Source: Mesotoga sp. UBA6090 (GTDB taxonomy: Bacteria; Thermotogota; Thermotogae; Petrotogales; Kosmotogaceae). Taken from it: a stretch of DNA of 64,000 nucleotides. The notes beneath the pieces were generated by a model. That model searched no databases. It saw only the letters and a list, made by a program, of their open reading frames with translations, and had not been told where the DNA came from. The position numbers and the translations under genes were made by a program. The stretch lies in assembly GCF_002435945.1 (NCBI RefSeq), contig NZ_DIXC01000012.1, positions 1 to 64,000 of the forward strand, written 5' to 3'. The number at the start of each line of letters is the position of its first letter. Within the stretch, counting starts at the first letter, position 1. Below are positions 6,938 to 16,459 of this stretch, in pieces.

Positions 6938-8560
6938 GTGAGCAAACCAATAACCGTCCTCGTATCCATAGATTCGAACAGCCTTCTTCTCGGTGCTAGA
7001 CACTTCAAAAACTATCTTAGCATCCTGACTGAAAACTACAATTTGAATTCCATCGTTGAAATCCTGGAAACTGGATCTTTTGGAGATTACGGAAGAGGAG
7101 TTCTTTTTCTCGTGCTTCCGGACAATGTGATGTATTCCGTTAAGACTGAAGCAGACATTGAAAAGCTGGTCATGGAGCACCTTCTTAAGGGAAGAAAAGT
7201 TGAGGAATTGATTGTTACAGATTTTGAGTCGGCAGGACGTGTTGAAGCGACAGAAACTACGAAAGAAGAGAGAATCGTCTTAAGAAATGCCGGTTCTATC
7301 GATCCCCGGAATCTTGAGGAGTACATAGCCCTTGACGGATATCAAGGCCTTGCAAAGGCTTTGAGATTGACTCCCGAAGACGTTATCGAAGAACTGAAGA
7401 AGAGTAATCTGAGAGGAAGAGGTGGGGCTGGTTTTCCAACAGGATTGAAATGGGAATTCACACAAAGAGTCGAGTCAGATGAAAAATATGTCATTTGTAA
7501 CGCGGACGAAGGTGAACCGGGAACCTTCAAGGATCGATTGATAATGGAAGGCGATCCTCATTCAGTGATAGAAGGGATGATAATTGCCGGATACGCAGTT
7601 GGGGCCAGCAAAGGATACATATATATTAGAGGAGAGTACTTTGAATCTGTTGCAAGCCTCAGGGGAGCAATCAGCAAGGCCTATGAGTACGGACTTCTGG
7701 GACAGTCGATTCTGGGTACCAACTTCTCATTCGATCTCTCTGTTAGGCTGGGTGCTGGGGCATATGTTTGTGGAGAAGAGACAGCCCTGATTGAATCAAT
7801 AGAAGGTAAATCGGGAAGGCCAAGACTGAAGCCACCTTATCCTCCAGTCAGCGGTCTATACGGCAAGCCAACCGTAGTCAATAATGTGGAGACTTTTGCC
7901 TGTATTCCGCCAATAATAGATAAGGGAGCAAGTTGGTTCAAGTCTATTGGGACAGCATCGTCACCGGGAACAAAGGTTTACTCTTTATGCGGCGATCTTG
8001 TAAAAAGGGGAATAGTTGAAGTACCTATGGGTACTTCGGTTAGGGATCTCGTGCAAAAATATGGCGGAGGAATTCCAAACGGCAGAACTCTAAAAATGAT
8101 ACAGACCGGCGGGGCAGCAGGAAGCTTTATCAAGCCAGAAGAGATGGATGCCCAGTTAGATTTCGACTCCTTCAAAAAGTATGGTGCCTCTCTTGGCTCA
8201 GGGGTTATTCTGGCGATCGACGATACTCACTGTGCTGTCGATATTGCTAGAAACCTAATGGAGTTCTTCGCCCATGAATCCTGCGGAAAGTGCGCTCCCT
8301 GCAGAGAGGGGACTCATGTAATTGTCCATATCTTGGATGAGCTTTCAAAGGGAAGAGGAACGTCCGAGATGCTAAACCAACTGTACGATATATCCGAAAC
8401 CATGGAAGAGTCATCCTTCTGTGGTCTTGGCCAATCCGTCCCAGTGCCTTTGAGATCCATTCTCGACAGATTCGAGGATGAATTCCTTGCGCACGTAAAT
8501 TCTCCACAGTGTCCGGTCGGTGCCTGCAAATTCGAAAAACCCACAAAGAAAAAGAGATAG
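6938..8560 (+). CDS. NuoF-like NADH-flavin subunit, second copy, with a cysteine-less N-terminal domain and no C-terminal ferredoxin
   Basis: 540-residue paralogue of the gene at 4568. The N-terminal thioredoxin-like domain aligns with copy one across its length (for example EILETGSFGDYG against VVETGCMGACDLG), but all four cluster cysteines are replaced (Ser10, Ser15, Ser47, Tyr51), so it cannot carry the [2Fe-2S] cluster. The FMN loop RGRGGAGFPTGLKW, the NADH loop GAGAYVCGEETALIESIEG and the [4Fe-4S] ligands ESCGKCAPCREGTHVI...SFCGLGQ are intact. The protein ends soon after, without the 2x[4Fe-4S] domain. The start is GTG. The pair probably serves a different electron partner from copy one. 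Confidence 0.93.
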   Translation: MSKPITVLVSIDSNSLLLGARHFKNYLSILTENYNLNSIVEILETGSFGDYGRGVLFLVLPDNVMYSVKTEADIEKLVMEHLLKGRKVEELIVTDFESAGRVEATETTKEERIVLRNAGSIDPRNLEEYIALDGYQGLAKALRLTPEDVIEELKKSNLRGRGGAGFPTGLKWEFTQRVESDEKYVICNADEGEPGTFKDRLIMEGDPHSVIEGMIIAGYAVGASKGYIYIRGEYFESVASLRGAISKAYEYGLLGQSILGTNFSFDLSVRLGAGAYVCGEETALIESIEGKSGRPRLKPPYPPVSGLYGKPTVVNNVETFACIPPIIDKGASWFKSIGTASSPGTKVYSLCGDLVKRGIVEVPMGTSVRDLVQKYGGGIPNGRTLKMIQTGGAAGSFIKPEEMDAQLDFDSFKKYGASLGSGVILAIDDTHCAVDIARNLMEFFAHESCGKCAPCREGTHVIVHILDELSKGRGTSEMLNQLYDISETMEESSFCGLGQSVPVPLRSILDRFEDEFLAHVNSPQCPVGACKFEKPTKKKR

Positions 8561-8576
8561 ACAGACTGTAGTGAAT

Positions 8577-8599
8577 AGCCGGGGCAACCCGGCTTTTTC
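8577..8599 (+). terminator. Intrinsic terminator of the NuoEF operon
   Basis: AGCCGGGG CAA CCCGGCT followed by TTTTCT, 16 bases after the stop codon of the second nuoF-like gene. Confidence 0.85.
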
Positions 8600-8604
8600 T
8601 CTGT

Positions 8605-8610
8605 TATAAT
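8605..8610 (+). promoter_or_regulatory. -10 element of the transglycosylase-glycosidase operon
   Basis: TATAAT 16 bases upstream of the ATG at 8627, immediately behind the preceding terminator. An SD (GAGAGGTGA) lies between. No clear -35. Confidence 0.55.
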
Positions 8611-8626
8611 TGCCGAGAGGTGAATT

Positions 8627-9439
8627 ATGGACAAGGGTAAGATGATAGATTTAGTTGTTCTTATTATTCTGCTAGCCTCCATTATCGTTATTGTACTGAT
8701 ACTAACTTCCCTTCGCGCGAAGAACAGACTTGAAAGAGTCGCGGCTCTTTCCGTTCTTTATAATGCCGGACTTGGAGCTGATTACAAATCTCTTCTTTCT
8801 ACTCCATCATACTTGTATGATGATCGCGTACTTGAAGCCTACAGTTACTTTGCTGAATTAAACGACTCGTCGGAAATCGAGTTAAGCAACTCAATAAAAA
8901 TGCATAGTGTTCCTGAGAGTTCCCTTTTCGATTATAACCAAACAATATCAAAGCTTTCATTGGGAAGATCAAGAAAGGAATATCCCGCTCTCAAAACAAA
9001 GATATATTCACTGATAGAATCTAGTAATCTGCTTTCGGATAGACCCGACACATTCAGAAATCGTCTCTCAGAAGAGATCTATAATGCGCTAATTGAATTC
9101 AGAGAAGTGAAGGTGGATATCATCGTCGGTGGTGAGATTCGAACTCTCGATTTGTCCCGGCTGGATCCTGCAATTGTGCTGTCCATCATGGCAGTTGAAT
9201 CTTCCCTTAATCCCTTCGCTCTGATGGAGGAAAGGAGTATCGATGAGTCTTTCTCGGCCTTCGTCTATTCCAGGGGGCTAATGCAGATCTATGAGATGAC
9301 TCTCTGGACCCTGAATTCTTGGCTCTGGCAATCTCAGATTAACGTTAAGCCTGAGGAGCTCTGGTCGGTGAGAGACAACATCTTTCTAGGCATGGTATAT
9401 CTTGCCTATGCCAATGAACTTCTCGAGGAGAAGAGATGA
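8627..9439 (+). CDS. Membrane-anchored lytic transglycosylase-like protein (SLT fold)
   Basis: 270 residues. One N-terminal membrane helix (about residues 8-28, LVVLIILLASIIVIVLI) anchors an outward C-terminal SLT/goose-lysozyme-like domain. Its signature is visible as LDPAIVLSIMAVESSLNPFA (catalytic Glu at about residue 191) followed by YSRGLMQI. Family members cleave peptidoglycan glycan strands non-hydrolytically. The middle (about residues 40-150) is not recognised. Its stop overlaps the GH13 start by four bases (ATGA), an odd pairing of wall and sugar genes that may only reflect packing. Confidence 0.82.
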   Translation: MDKGKMIDLVVLIILLASIIVIVLILTSLRAKNRLERVAALSVLYNAGLGADYKSLLSTPSYLYDDRVLEAYSYFAELNDSSEIELSNSIKMHSVPESSLFDYNQTISKLSLGRSRKEYPALKTKIYSLIESSNLLSDRPDTFRNRLSEEIYNALIEFREVKVDIIVGGEIRTLDLSRLDPAIVLSIMAVESSLNPFALMEERSIDESFSAFVYSRGLMQIYEMTLWTLNSWLWQSQINVKPEELWSVRDNIFLGMVYLAYANELLEEKR

Positions 9440-10923
9440 GAGACTTGCAAAAAGATGCGATCGTCTACCAGATATTTCCAGATAGATTCAATATTGGAAA
9501 TGGAAAGAATGTCTTTCAGAAGAAGCAGGATGGCAATTATTCGCTTCCAAAACAAAGGGTTAGAAGGTGGGATGAGAAACCTTTCCCATCGACTGATGGC
9601 AGCCACCAGTACGATTTTTGGGGTGGCGATTTGATCGGCATAACTGAAAAACTTGATTACATCAAAGAACTTGGTGCAAACGCTGTCTATCTGAACCCGA
9701 TCTTCTGGGCACACACAAATCATAAGTACGACACAATCGACTATTTCACGATCGATCCCGATTTAGGTTCTGAAGATGAATTCATAGTTCTTCTGGATGA
9801 AGCACATAGGAAGGGGATCAGGGTAATACTTGACGGAGTGTTTAACCATGTCGGGACTTCCGGGAAATGGTTAAACCGCCTTGGAATATTCGACCGGCCC
9901 GGTGCAGAACAGGGAAATGAGAAGTTTAAGAGTTACTTCTTCAAAGGAGAGAAAGGTTTGAGAGGCTGGATGGACTCTGACAACCTAATCGAACTGAATC
10001 TTGAAAACCCGGAACTCGCTCAAATCATATATGACGGAGAGAATTCAGCAGTAAGTTATTGGTTGAAGCGTGGAATAGATGGCTGGAGGCTAGACGTTGC
10101 ATATGACTTGGGACCCCAGATTCTCAAAGCATTGGTTCATTCAGCCAAAACCACCAGACCTGATTCCAGTTTAATAGGAGAGATCTGGAATTATCCAGGA
10201 GACTGGCCTGAAAGATCGGGACTTGACGGATTAATGAACTATTACTTTCGATTAGTGATCTGGGAGGTATTTAATGGTTATCTTTCAGGAAGAGATGCCC
10301 TTCAAATTATCGAAGATGCCATAAGAGATGCCGGACTAGAATTCGTATCCAAGTCATGGACCGTTCTCTCATCACACGATGTGCCAAGACTACGAAATGA
10401 ACTCGGATCATTCGAAAGAATAAGTGCCGCGCTTACCCTCCAGTACTGCCTCCCTGGCATACCCTTGATCTATTATGGAGAGGAGATTGGAATGGAAGGT
10501 GGAAACGATCCCGAAAACAGAGCTCCAATGGAATGGGAAAACATCCACATAGGAAGGAAAACCCTGGAACTATACAGAAAGCTCAATTCGATTCGGCAGA
10601 GAAAAACATCCTTGCGATCGGGCGATTTCAAACCGCTGACTTCTTCTGATGGATCCCTTGTTTCTTTCAAAAGAATTAACGGAGCAATCGACGATTTGGT
10701 CGTCTGTGTTGTTAACCCTACTGGAAACATTGTAAGATCAAGAATATTCTTACAAGAAGGCTTTCTGATGAACGGTACAGAGATGAAGGATATGGTTACG
10801 GGAAAGGTCTTCAAAGCATCCTTCGGAACAATATCTGTAGAGCTGAAACCCTACGAAGGTTTGATACTGGAACCGGTGATTTCCAGGTCAAACACTCACT
10901 ACACCCCTTACAAGAGAATATGA
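9436..10923 (+). CDS. GH13 alpha-amylase-family glycosidase (cyclomaltodextrinase/neopullulanase-like)
   Basis: 495-residue cytoplasmic enzyme with no signal peptide. The (beta/alpha)8 motifs are present: DGVFNHVG, GIDGWRLDVAYD (nucleophile Asp220), LIGEIW (acid/base Glu249) and LSSHDVPR (Asp315). The early YQIFPDRF plus the GGDLIGITEKLDYIKELG opening is typical of enzymes acting on maltodextrins or cyclodextrins. No N-terminal CBM34 domain is present, which separates it from classic neopullulanases. It probably trims imported maltodextrins, in keeping with the pullulanase and maltose transport genes elsewhere in the window. Confidence 0.9.
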   Translation: MRDLQKDAIVYQIFPDRFNIGNGKNVFQKKQDGNYSLPKQRVRRWDEKPFPSTDGSHQYDFWGGDLIGITEKLDYIKELGANAVYLNPIFWAHTNHKYDTIDYFTIDPDLGSEDEFIVLLDEAHRKGIRVILDGVFNHVGTSGKWLNRLGIFDRPGAEQGNEKFKSYFFKGEKGLRGWMDSDNLIELNLENPELAQIIYDGENSAVSYWLKRGIDGWRLDVAYDLGPQILKALVHSAKTTRPDSSLIGEIWNYPGDWPERSGLDGLMNYYFRLVIWEVFNGYLSGRDALQIIEDAIRDAGLEFVSKSWTVLSSHDVPRLRNELGSFERISAALTLQYCLPGIPLIYYGEEIGMEGGNDPENRAPMEWENIHIGRKTLELYRKLNSIRQRKTSLRSGDFKPLTSSDGSLVSFKRINGAIDDLVVCVVNPTGNIVRSRIFLQEGFLMNGTEMKDMVTGKVFKASFGTISVELKPYEGLILEPVISRSNTHYTPYKRI

Positions 10924-11828
10924 AGAGAATTGAGAGGAGATCTTTCGGGCTTGTTATTCTCGCAGTAACGGCAATGATTTGGGGAGGATCATACATCTTC
11001 ACAAAAGTGGCCGTTGAATCACTCCCACCGATGTTGTTGGCCTCTATCCGATTCGGCCTAGCTGTCGTCATTCTCTTTCCCCTCTCAATAAGAAAGAGGG
11101 GGTCTTTCAGTACCGTTAGTCACAGAAACGCTGCACTGGCAGGTCTATTCGGCATAACGTTTTATTTCCTCTTCGAGAACTATGGCTTGACTATGACAAA
11201 CGCTTCCGATGCCTCTCTAATAGTGTCTACCGCTCCAATACTAACAATAATTCTCTACGATTTTGTTAGGAGAAGATTCGATCTTTTCGAATACGTAGGT
11301 GGTTTTATTGCCTTTTCCGGGCTCTTTGTGATAATCTACTCTGGAAGTTTCTCCGAAGGCTCGAGCGTTTCCGGGAACATTCTCTCGTTCGGCGCCGCTG
11401 TCTCATGGGCGGCCTATACATTTTTTTATGAGAAGATTCATAACAGTTCTATATGGACGACTCTAGAAGTAATGCTTTGGGGGCTGCTATTCTCGGTGCC
11501 TTTTGCAATCACGGAAGTCTTTGTCTTTAAGAGGCCCGTAGAGTTTTCTCGCAGCGCTATCTTCGGAGTGTTGTTTCTCAGTATTCTGGCTTCGGCTCTA
11601 GGCTATATCCTGTGGAACAAAGGAATCACTCTCTGGGGTGGAAAGGCTGCAACTCTCTGGGTTTACACTATCCCGCTCTTCACAATTGCGGCCGATATTG
11701 TTTTCCTTAAGAATTCTCCTTCCCTGCTTTTTTTCGTCGGATCTATCCTCGTCGGGCTGGGAATGGTGGTGGTCATCATAAGAGAGTTCCGACAGTCAGC
11801 GCCACTCAGGGATCGAATTAACCAATAA
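10920..11828 (+). CDS. EamA/DMT-family permease
   Basis: 302 residues with about ten hydrophobic helices in two EamA repeats. The first repeat starts with AVTAMIWGGSYIFTKVAVESLPPMLLASIRF and the second with GAAVSWAAYTFFYEKI. The family moves small metabolites (amino acids, nucleotide sugars and others) across the inner membrane; the substrate is not predictable. The start overlaps the GH13 stop by four bases. Its 3' end overlaps the convergent smc gene by 11 bases. Confidence 0.9.
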   Translation: MKRIERRSFGLVILAVTAMIWGGSYIFTKVAVESLPPMLLASIRFGLAVVILFPLSIRKRGSFSTVSHRNAALAGLFGITFYFLFENYGLTMTNASDASLIVSTAPILTIILYDFVRRRFDLFEYVGGFIAFSGLFVIIYSGSFSEGSSVSGNILSFGAAVSWAAYTFFYEKIHNSSIWTTLEVMLWGLLFSVPFAITEVFVFKRPVEFSRSAIFGVLFLSILASALGYILWNKGITLWGGKAATLWVYTIPLFTIAADIVFLKNSPSLLFFVGSILVGLGMVVVIIREFRQSAPLRDRINQ

Positions 11829-14800
11829 CCGTTTCAACCGACTGAAGTTCGACGGGAATCACTCTTGACAGACCGTCAGTCATCGTAACTCCGTGAAGAA
11901 CATTGGCAACTTCCATAACAAGCTTATTGTGGGTAACAACAAGAAACTGAGTATCGGTCGCATGTTTCTTCAGCAATACTCTAAATCTCTCCGCATTGAA
12001 ATCGTCAAGAGGGGCGTCAACTTCGTCCAGAACATAGAACGGACTCGGCTTAATGCTCAACAGGGAGAATACAAGTGCAATACCTACGAGCGCTTTCTCT
12101 CCGCCGGAAAGGAGTTGCAGCTTCTGAACCTTCCTGCCGGGCCTCCTGACAGTGATCTCAAGACCTGTCTCAAGGAGATCCTCGCCAGGAATTATCTTAA
12201 TCTCCCCCTCACCGCCATCGAAGATTTCCTCGATATATTGACCGAAATTACTGTTCACGTTGTTGAAAGTCTCCATGAAGATACTCTTAGCCTTCGCATC
12301 AGTCTTTTCAATCAATTCGATTAGCTTGACCTTTGCATCTTCGAGATCTTGTTTTTGTTCTTCAAGCTCTTGATACTCCTTATCGACTACGCCGTACTCA
12401 TCTATGGCTTCCAGATCAACGCTGCCAAGAAACTTGAGTTTGTTTTCGTAGTCGTCAAGCTCAACCTTAGTTTCATGCAGTTTCTCTTCAGAAAGGATCT
12501 GGACATCTCCAGCATCTTCGTCCAGTTCTTCTTTCACTCTCGAAAGCTTCATCTCACTTTCTTGAATATGCATCTCAAACTGATGAGCCTTATCTCGAAG
12601 CTTCTCTCTATCTTCTTTCATCTTGTTTATCTCTTCTTCCGCTTCCTGAAGTGACGATAGTCTCTGCTCTTTTCCCTCTCTCTGATTTCTTATACTCGAA
12701 AAGAGGTTTTCTGTTTCTTTCTTTACTGAAGTCAACTCACGCTCTTGGTCACCCACTTGCCTTCTAAGCCGCTCAGTTTCAGACTCAACCTCAAGCACCT
12801 CTCTTGAAAGCAGGTCTATGTTCTCCTTATCAACCTTCTTCTTCTGAATCAAAGAAGAGTGTTCTTTTGTGTACTGCTCATGCTTCTCATATAGCGTTGA
12901 AAGCCTTAATCTCGTATCTACTATTCTCTCTTGAAGCTGTTCCAGAGCCTTCTTCTGTTTCTTTAGCTCTTCTGATTCTGCTTCAACCATTCGCTCGAGT
13001 TTCAGACGCTCTTCCTTCAAAGAGGACTGTTCTTCGACGAGGATCTCCTTTTTTCTCGAATTCTCTTCCATTCTTCTTGTATACTCGGTTTCAAGCTTTG
13101 TCAGCTCAGATATCTCTTCCTCAACCTCCTGAGCAGATTTCAGAAGCTCGCTTATCATTCTGTTGATTGCTGCCCCTTTGGAAGCCAACTCATTTAACTC
13201 TTCCTGTAAAGCTTTGAGATATCCTCTGACCTCCCTTATTTCGTCCTTGAGCCTTTCAATCTGTCTACGGCCGAGCTGAATCTGCTTTTCGAGTTCGGTC
13301 TCTCTTTCGATAAGCTCTTGAATCCTTCTCTTCCTTGAAAGCAGATCGGTTCGTGCCTCTTCACCAATGAATCCACCTGTGATGGATCCACCGGCACTCA
13401 ACAGCTGGCCATCAACAGACACTATTCTCCCCAAAAAACCGACTGCCTTCCTAATATCGATCGCATCGTCCAAAGTTCCAACAACTATTGAATTCCCGAA
13501 AAGATAAACAGGGAGCTTTTCAAAACCGCTTGGAATATCTACAAGTCTTGCGGCATAGTTTATGAAACCGGGATGCGCCTCTGCTTTGGAAAAGCTTCTG
13601 AAATTGCCTTCTATCATGTCCATCGGAAGCAACGTTACACGACCGATCTTATATGATTTTAGGAATTCGATGATTCTCTTTGCCGTAATTGAGTCGTCGA
13701 CGACAATATCCTGCATTCTGTATCCTAGAAGAATTGTTATTGCAGTCTCGTACGACTCCGGCACTCCAACGAGATTGGCGACGACATCTCGCAGCCCTGA
13801 AAAGCTATCCTTTCTTGAGAAAACCTCTCTGACGGCTTTTGAAAAACCCTGATACTCTCCCTGTTGCCTTTCTAGCAAACCCCTTTCCATTTGAGAGCTC
13901 CTCAACTCGCTCTCGTCTTTAGAGAGATTCTCTCTTGCCTTCTCTAATTCGACGTCTAGCTCAGCGAGCCTTTCTTTCGATCCCCTAACATCTGCCTCAA
14001 CTTTTCGTTGTTTCTCAGAGCTCTCTTGACCTTGTTTTGCAAGAGATTCCGTTTCCTCCTTGAGGGTCTCAAATCGCTCTCTCTTTGACCCAAGCTGATT
14101 CTCGATAAGCCTGAGCCTTTTGTTGGTGTCTTCGCGGCTGTTTTCGAGCCTCTCAAGTTCATTTTCTACCTTGGAAAGCCTCTTGGAAATTGAATCAAAG
14201 GTCTCCTGGTGTTTTAACCATTCACGCTCTCTAGTGCTGTAGTTCTTTACAAGAGAGTCTCGCTCTTCCTCAGATGAAGAAAGTCCGGTCTCTTCATCAG
14301 AAATCTGCTTTTCCAGAGTTTCGATTATCAACTTGATTTCATCTTTTCTTTTGTCGAGATTCTCGATTTCAGATCTGAAATTATCTATCCTTGTTGATAC
14401 TTCGATTAACCTATTCTCTCGCTCGCTCAGTCTTCTGGTATACATTTCCTTGAGTTCCAGAAGATCGTTTTGACGCTTCTTGTACTCCTCAAGAAGCCTG
14501 GTGAATCCCTCGATTTCTTTGTCTACTTCGGAAAATTCCGCTCTCAAAGCAGACCACTTTGATTCACCTTCAATCAATTTCTTCTGCAAGTCCTTCAATT
14601 CGTCACGCACTTTGTCGAAACCTGTATGCAGCTCTTCAAGCTTCTCTTTCTCAAGTCTGGCAATATTTCCATAAAAGAGATTCTTGAGCTCCTTCTGCTT
14701 CGCAGAATACTCAACAAACTTCTCTGCCCTCTTTGCCTTAAGGTAGAGAGATTTGCGTTGCTTGCCAAGTTCAAAGATTATGTCTTCCAGTCTGCTCAGG

Positions 14801-15342
14801 TTTTCTTCCGTCGCGGCGAGTTTTCCAAGAGCCTCCTTCTTCCTCTCCTTATATACTGCGGTACCGGCTGCTTCTTCTATAAGGGCTCTCAATTCAAAAG
14901 GAGAAGCGGTTACGACTTTGTCAACCTGACCCTGGCCCACAATCGAGTAGATATCCATTCCAACTCCGGTGCCCTGGAATAGCTCCCTTATATCTTTGAG
15001 TCTCGACTGCCTGTCGTTCACTCTGTACATCGATTGCCCATCTCTAGAAATTTCTCGGGCTATGGAAAAGGTACCTTCCTCCGATTCAAACACAAGTTTC
15101 ACTTCGGCAGAATTTGAAGGTGGAAACCTTTCCGAACCGTTGAAAATCACGTCCTCTCTGTTATCGGCTCTGATGTTCTTCATCGACTGCTCACCAAATA
15201 TCCACCTTATGGCATCTACAACGTTTGACTTTCCGCTGCCATTCGGTCCGACAACAGCAGTAATTCCAGATGAGACTTCGAATCTGGTTGGCATCGCGAA
15301 GCTCTTAAAACCTTTTATGTAGACTGAATTAAGTCTGAGCAT
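11818..15342 (-). CDS. smc: Chromosome segregation ATPase SMC
   Basis: 1174 residues, full length for bacterial SMC. The Walker A GPNGSGKSN is at residues 32-40. Two long coiled coils flank a hinge near residues 500-660 (FSGLRDVVANLVGVP...GSITGGFIGEEARTDLL). The C-terminal head has the ABC signature LLSGGEKALVGIAL and Walker B PFYVLDEVDAPLDD. The protein dimerises at the hinge and, with ScpAB, organises the chromosome; no scp genes are in this window. The start overlaps the end of the upstream radical SAM gene by 14 bases, so the two are co-transcribed. Confidence 0.98.
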   Translation of the reverse strand: MLRLNSVYIKGFKSFAMPTRFEVSSGITAVVGPNGSGKSNVVDAIRWIFGEQSMKNIRADNREDVIFNGSERFPPSNSAEVKLVFESEEGTFSIAREISRDGQSMYRVNDRQSRLKDIRELFQGTGVGMDIYSIVGQGQVDKVVTASPFELRALIEEAAGTAVYKERKKEALGKLAATEENLSRLEDIIFELGKQRKSLYLKAKRAEKFVEYSAKQKELKNLFYGNIARLEKEKLEELHTGFDKVRDELKDLQKKLIEGESKWSALRAEFSEVDKEIEGFTRLLEEYKKRQNDLLELKEMYTRRLSERENRLIEVSTRIDNFRSEIENLDKRKDEIKLIIETLEKQISDEETGLSSSEEERDSLVKNYSTREREWLKHQETFDSISKRLSKVENELERLENSREDTNKRLRLIENQLGSKRERFETLKEETESLAKQGQESSEKQRKVEADVRGSKERLAELDVELEKARENLSKDESELRSSQMERGLLERQQGEYQGFSKAVREVFSRKDSFSGLRDVVANLVGVPESYETAITILLGYRMQDIVVDDSITAKRIIEFLKSYKIGRVTLLPMDMIEGNFRSFSKAEAHPGFINYAARLVDIPSGFEKLPVYLFGNSIVVGTLDDAIDIRKAVGFLGRIVSVDGQLLSAGGSITGGFIGEEARTDLLSRKRRIQELIERETELEKQIQLGRRQIERLKDEIREVRGYLKALQEELNELASKGAAINRMISELLKSAQEVEEEISELTKLETEYTRRMEENSRKKEILVEEQSSLKEERLKLERMVEAESEELKKQKKALEQLQERIVDTRLRLSTLYEKHEQYTKEHSSLIQKKKVDKENIDLLSREVLEVESETERLRRQVGDQERELTSVKKETENLFSSIRNQREGKEQRLSSLQEAEEEINKMKEDREKLRDKAHQFEMHIQESEMKLSRVKEELDEDAGDVQILSEEKLHETKVELDDYENKLKFLGSVDLEAIDEYGVVDKEYQELEEQKQDLEDAKVKLIELIEKTDAKAKSIFMETFNNVNSNFGQYIEEIFDGGEGEIKIIPGEDLLETGLEITVRRPGRKVQKLQLLSGGEKALVGIALVFSLLSIKPSPFYVLDEVDAPLDDFNAERFRVLLKKHATDTQFLVVTHNKLVMEVANVLHGVTMTDGLSRVIPVELQSVETVIG

Positions 15343-16342
15343 AGGCTTCCCCCAGAATCCCTTCCCCGATCAGTTTCATATATAAAGGTATATCGATATC
15401 TTCTCCATCGTCACCGAAATCTATCGAAATCCCTTCTCCAGAAGCTCTTTCAAGAACAGATTTTTTGTGACCCGTGAACCATCTTTGGTATTTTCTATCT
15501 AACTTAAGCGCATAACGATCTCTGCCTTTACAGTATCTCCTGATTACTTCAAGCATCAACCTGTCTCTGACTAACTCACCGAATGCCGGGTGGAATGGAC
15601 CTGCAACCACGTTTTCAATCTGCTTTCCGTAAATACAGATTCCCATCCTGTTAACTTTCACACCTGCCAGAACAAGCAGTAAATACATCTTCCAAACGAT
15701 CTCTATAGATCCCTCAAGTCCTTGGGGCACGAATCTTCCATGTAAATACTCGTCCTCAAGAAGCGATCCTTTCAAAACAACAAGCGGATGAATTCTTACG
15801 GATGATGCACCCAAACGAATCGCTTCCTCAGTCGAATATATATCCTTCTCCTCAGTATCTCCCGGCAACCCTGTCATCAAATGAATACCGAAATCTATCC
15901 CACTACTCCTTAACCGGTTGGCTGCTTCATACACTTCTCTGGACCCGTGATTTCTGCAGCAGTTTCCCAGCAGATCATCGTCAAATGACTGAACACCAAG
16001 TTCCACGAAACTAATGGAAGCTGATCTCAGCATAGCGATCATCTCTTCTGATATTTGTTCCGGTGAAGTGGAGAATCTGATCCCCTTAACAAGGCCTTTT
16101 TGAACAAGCTCTTCGGCAACATCAAGATACACTTGCTGGCGACCCGTTCCAGTGAACGTACCACCATAAAAAGCCAGTTCCGTCTCCTCTGGATTCCTGA
16201 AATATCCTCGGTATCTTTTGACAGTCGACAAAACCTCTTCCTTATCGGGAAGTTTTCTGACTCCAGTTGTGGAATATTCATTACAGAATGTGCATCGCGT
16301 TCTGCAACCCTCATGTGGAACGAAAATAGGAACAATATTCAT
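15329..16342 (-). CDS. Elp3/HemN-like radical SAM protein
   Basis: 337 residues. The [4Fe-4S]/SAM motif CRTRCTFC gives ligands Cys13, Cys17 and Cys20; LAFYGGTFTG is the GGE-like SAM motif, and VELGVQSFDDDLL and GIHLMTGLPGDTEEKD are typical of the Elp3/oxygen-independent coproporphyrinogen oxidase-like class. I chose the ATG at 16340-16342 because MNIVPIFVPHEGC is the conserved family opening; the longer frame to 16444 gives an unrelated 34-residue extension. The substrate is unknown. No SD precedes this ATG and it lies about 6 bases from a strong -10, so the mRNA may be leaderless. Confidence 0.85.
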   Translation of the reverse strand: MNIVPIFVPHEGCRTRCTFCNEYSTTGVRKLPDKEEVLSTVKRYRGYFRNPEETELAFYGGTFTGTGRQQVYLDVAEELVQKGLVKGIRFSTSPEQISEEMIAMLRSASISFVELGVQSFDDDLLGNCCRNHGSREVYEAANRLRSSGIDFGIHLMTGLPGDTEEKDIYSTEEAIRLGASSVRIHPLVVLKGSLLEDEYLHGRFVPQGLEGSIEIVWKMYLLLVLAGVKVNRMGICIYGKQIENVVAGPFHPAFGELVRDRLMLEVIRRYCKGRDRYALKLDRKYQRWFTGHKKSVLERASGEGISIDFGDDGEDIDIPLYMKLIGEGILGEAYAQT

Positions 16343-16348
16343 GTTTAT

Positions 16349-16378
16349 ATTATAAACCGAACAAGCGAGATTTATCAA
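16349..16378 (-). promoter_or_regulatory. Promoter of the radical SAM-smc operon
   Basis: Minus-strand TTGATA (16373-16378), 18-base spacer, TATAAT (16349-16354). The predicted start of transcription falls on or next to the ATG at 16342. Confidence 0.7.
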
Positions 16379-16431
16379 AGAGCCTTCAACAAATCTTAAA
16401 CAGCGTGCTTTCTGTGTTACTTCCCAAGTGG

Positions 16432-16437
16432 TAAAAT
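16432..16437 (+). promoter_or_regulatory. -10 element of the asparagine leader transcript
   Basis: TAAAAT about 23 bases ahead of the leader ATG, with no good -35. The transcript would begin near 16444, just in front of the leader SD. Confidence 0.45.
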
Positions 16438-16459
16438 CTAGCATTCAGGAGGAAGAATT

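Noticed and set aside
8611..8626. Attenuator in the transglycosylase leader
   Set aside because: The hairpin at 8577-8599 lies upstream of the -10, so it ends the previous operon rather than controlling this one.
16376..16444. N-terminal extension of the radical SAM protein from 16444
   Set aside because: The 34 added residues do not resemble the family start, the frame would cross the promoter at 16349-16378, and MNIVPIF at 16342 matches relatives.
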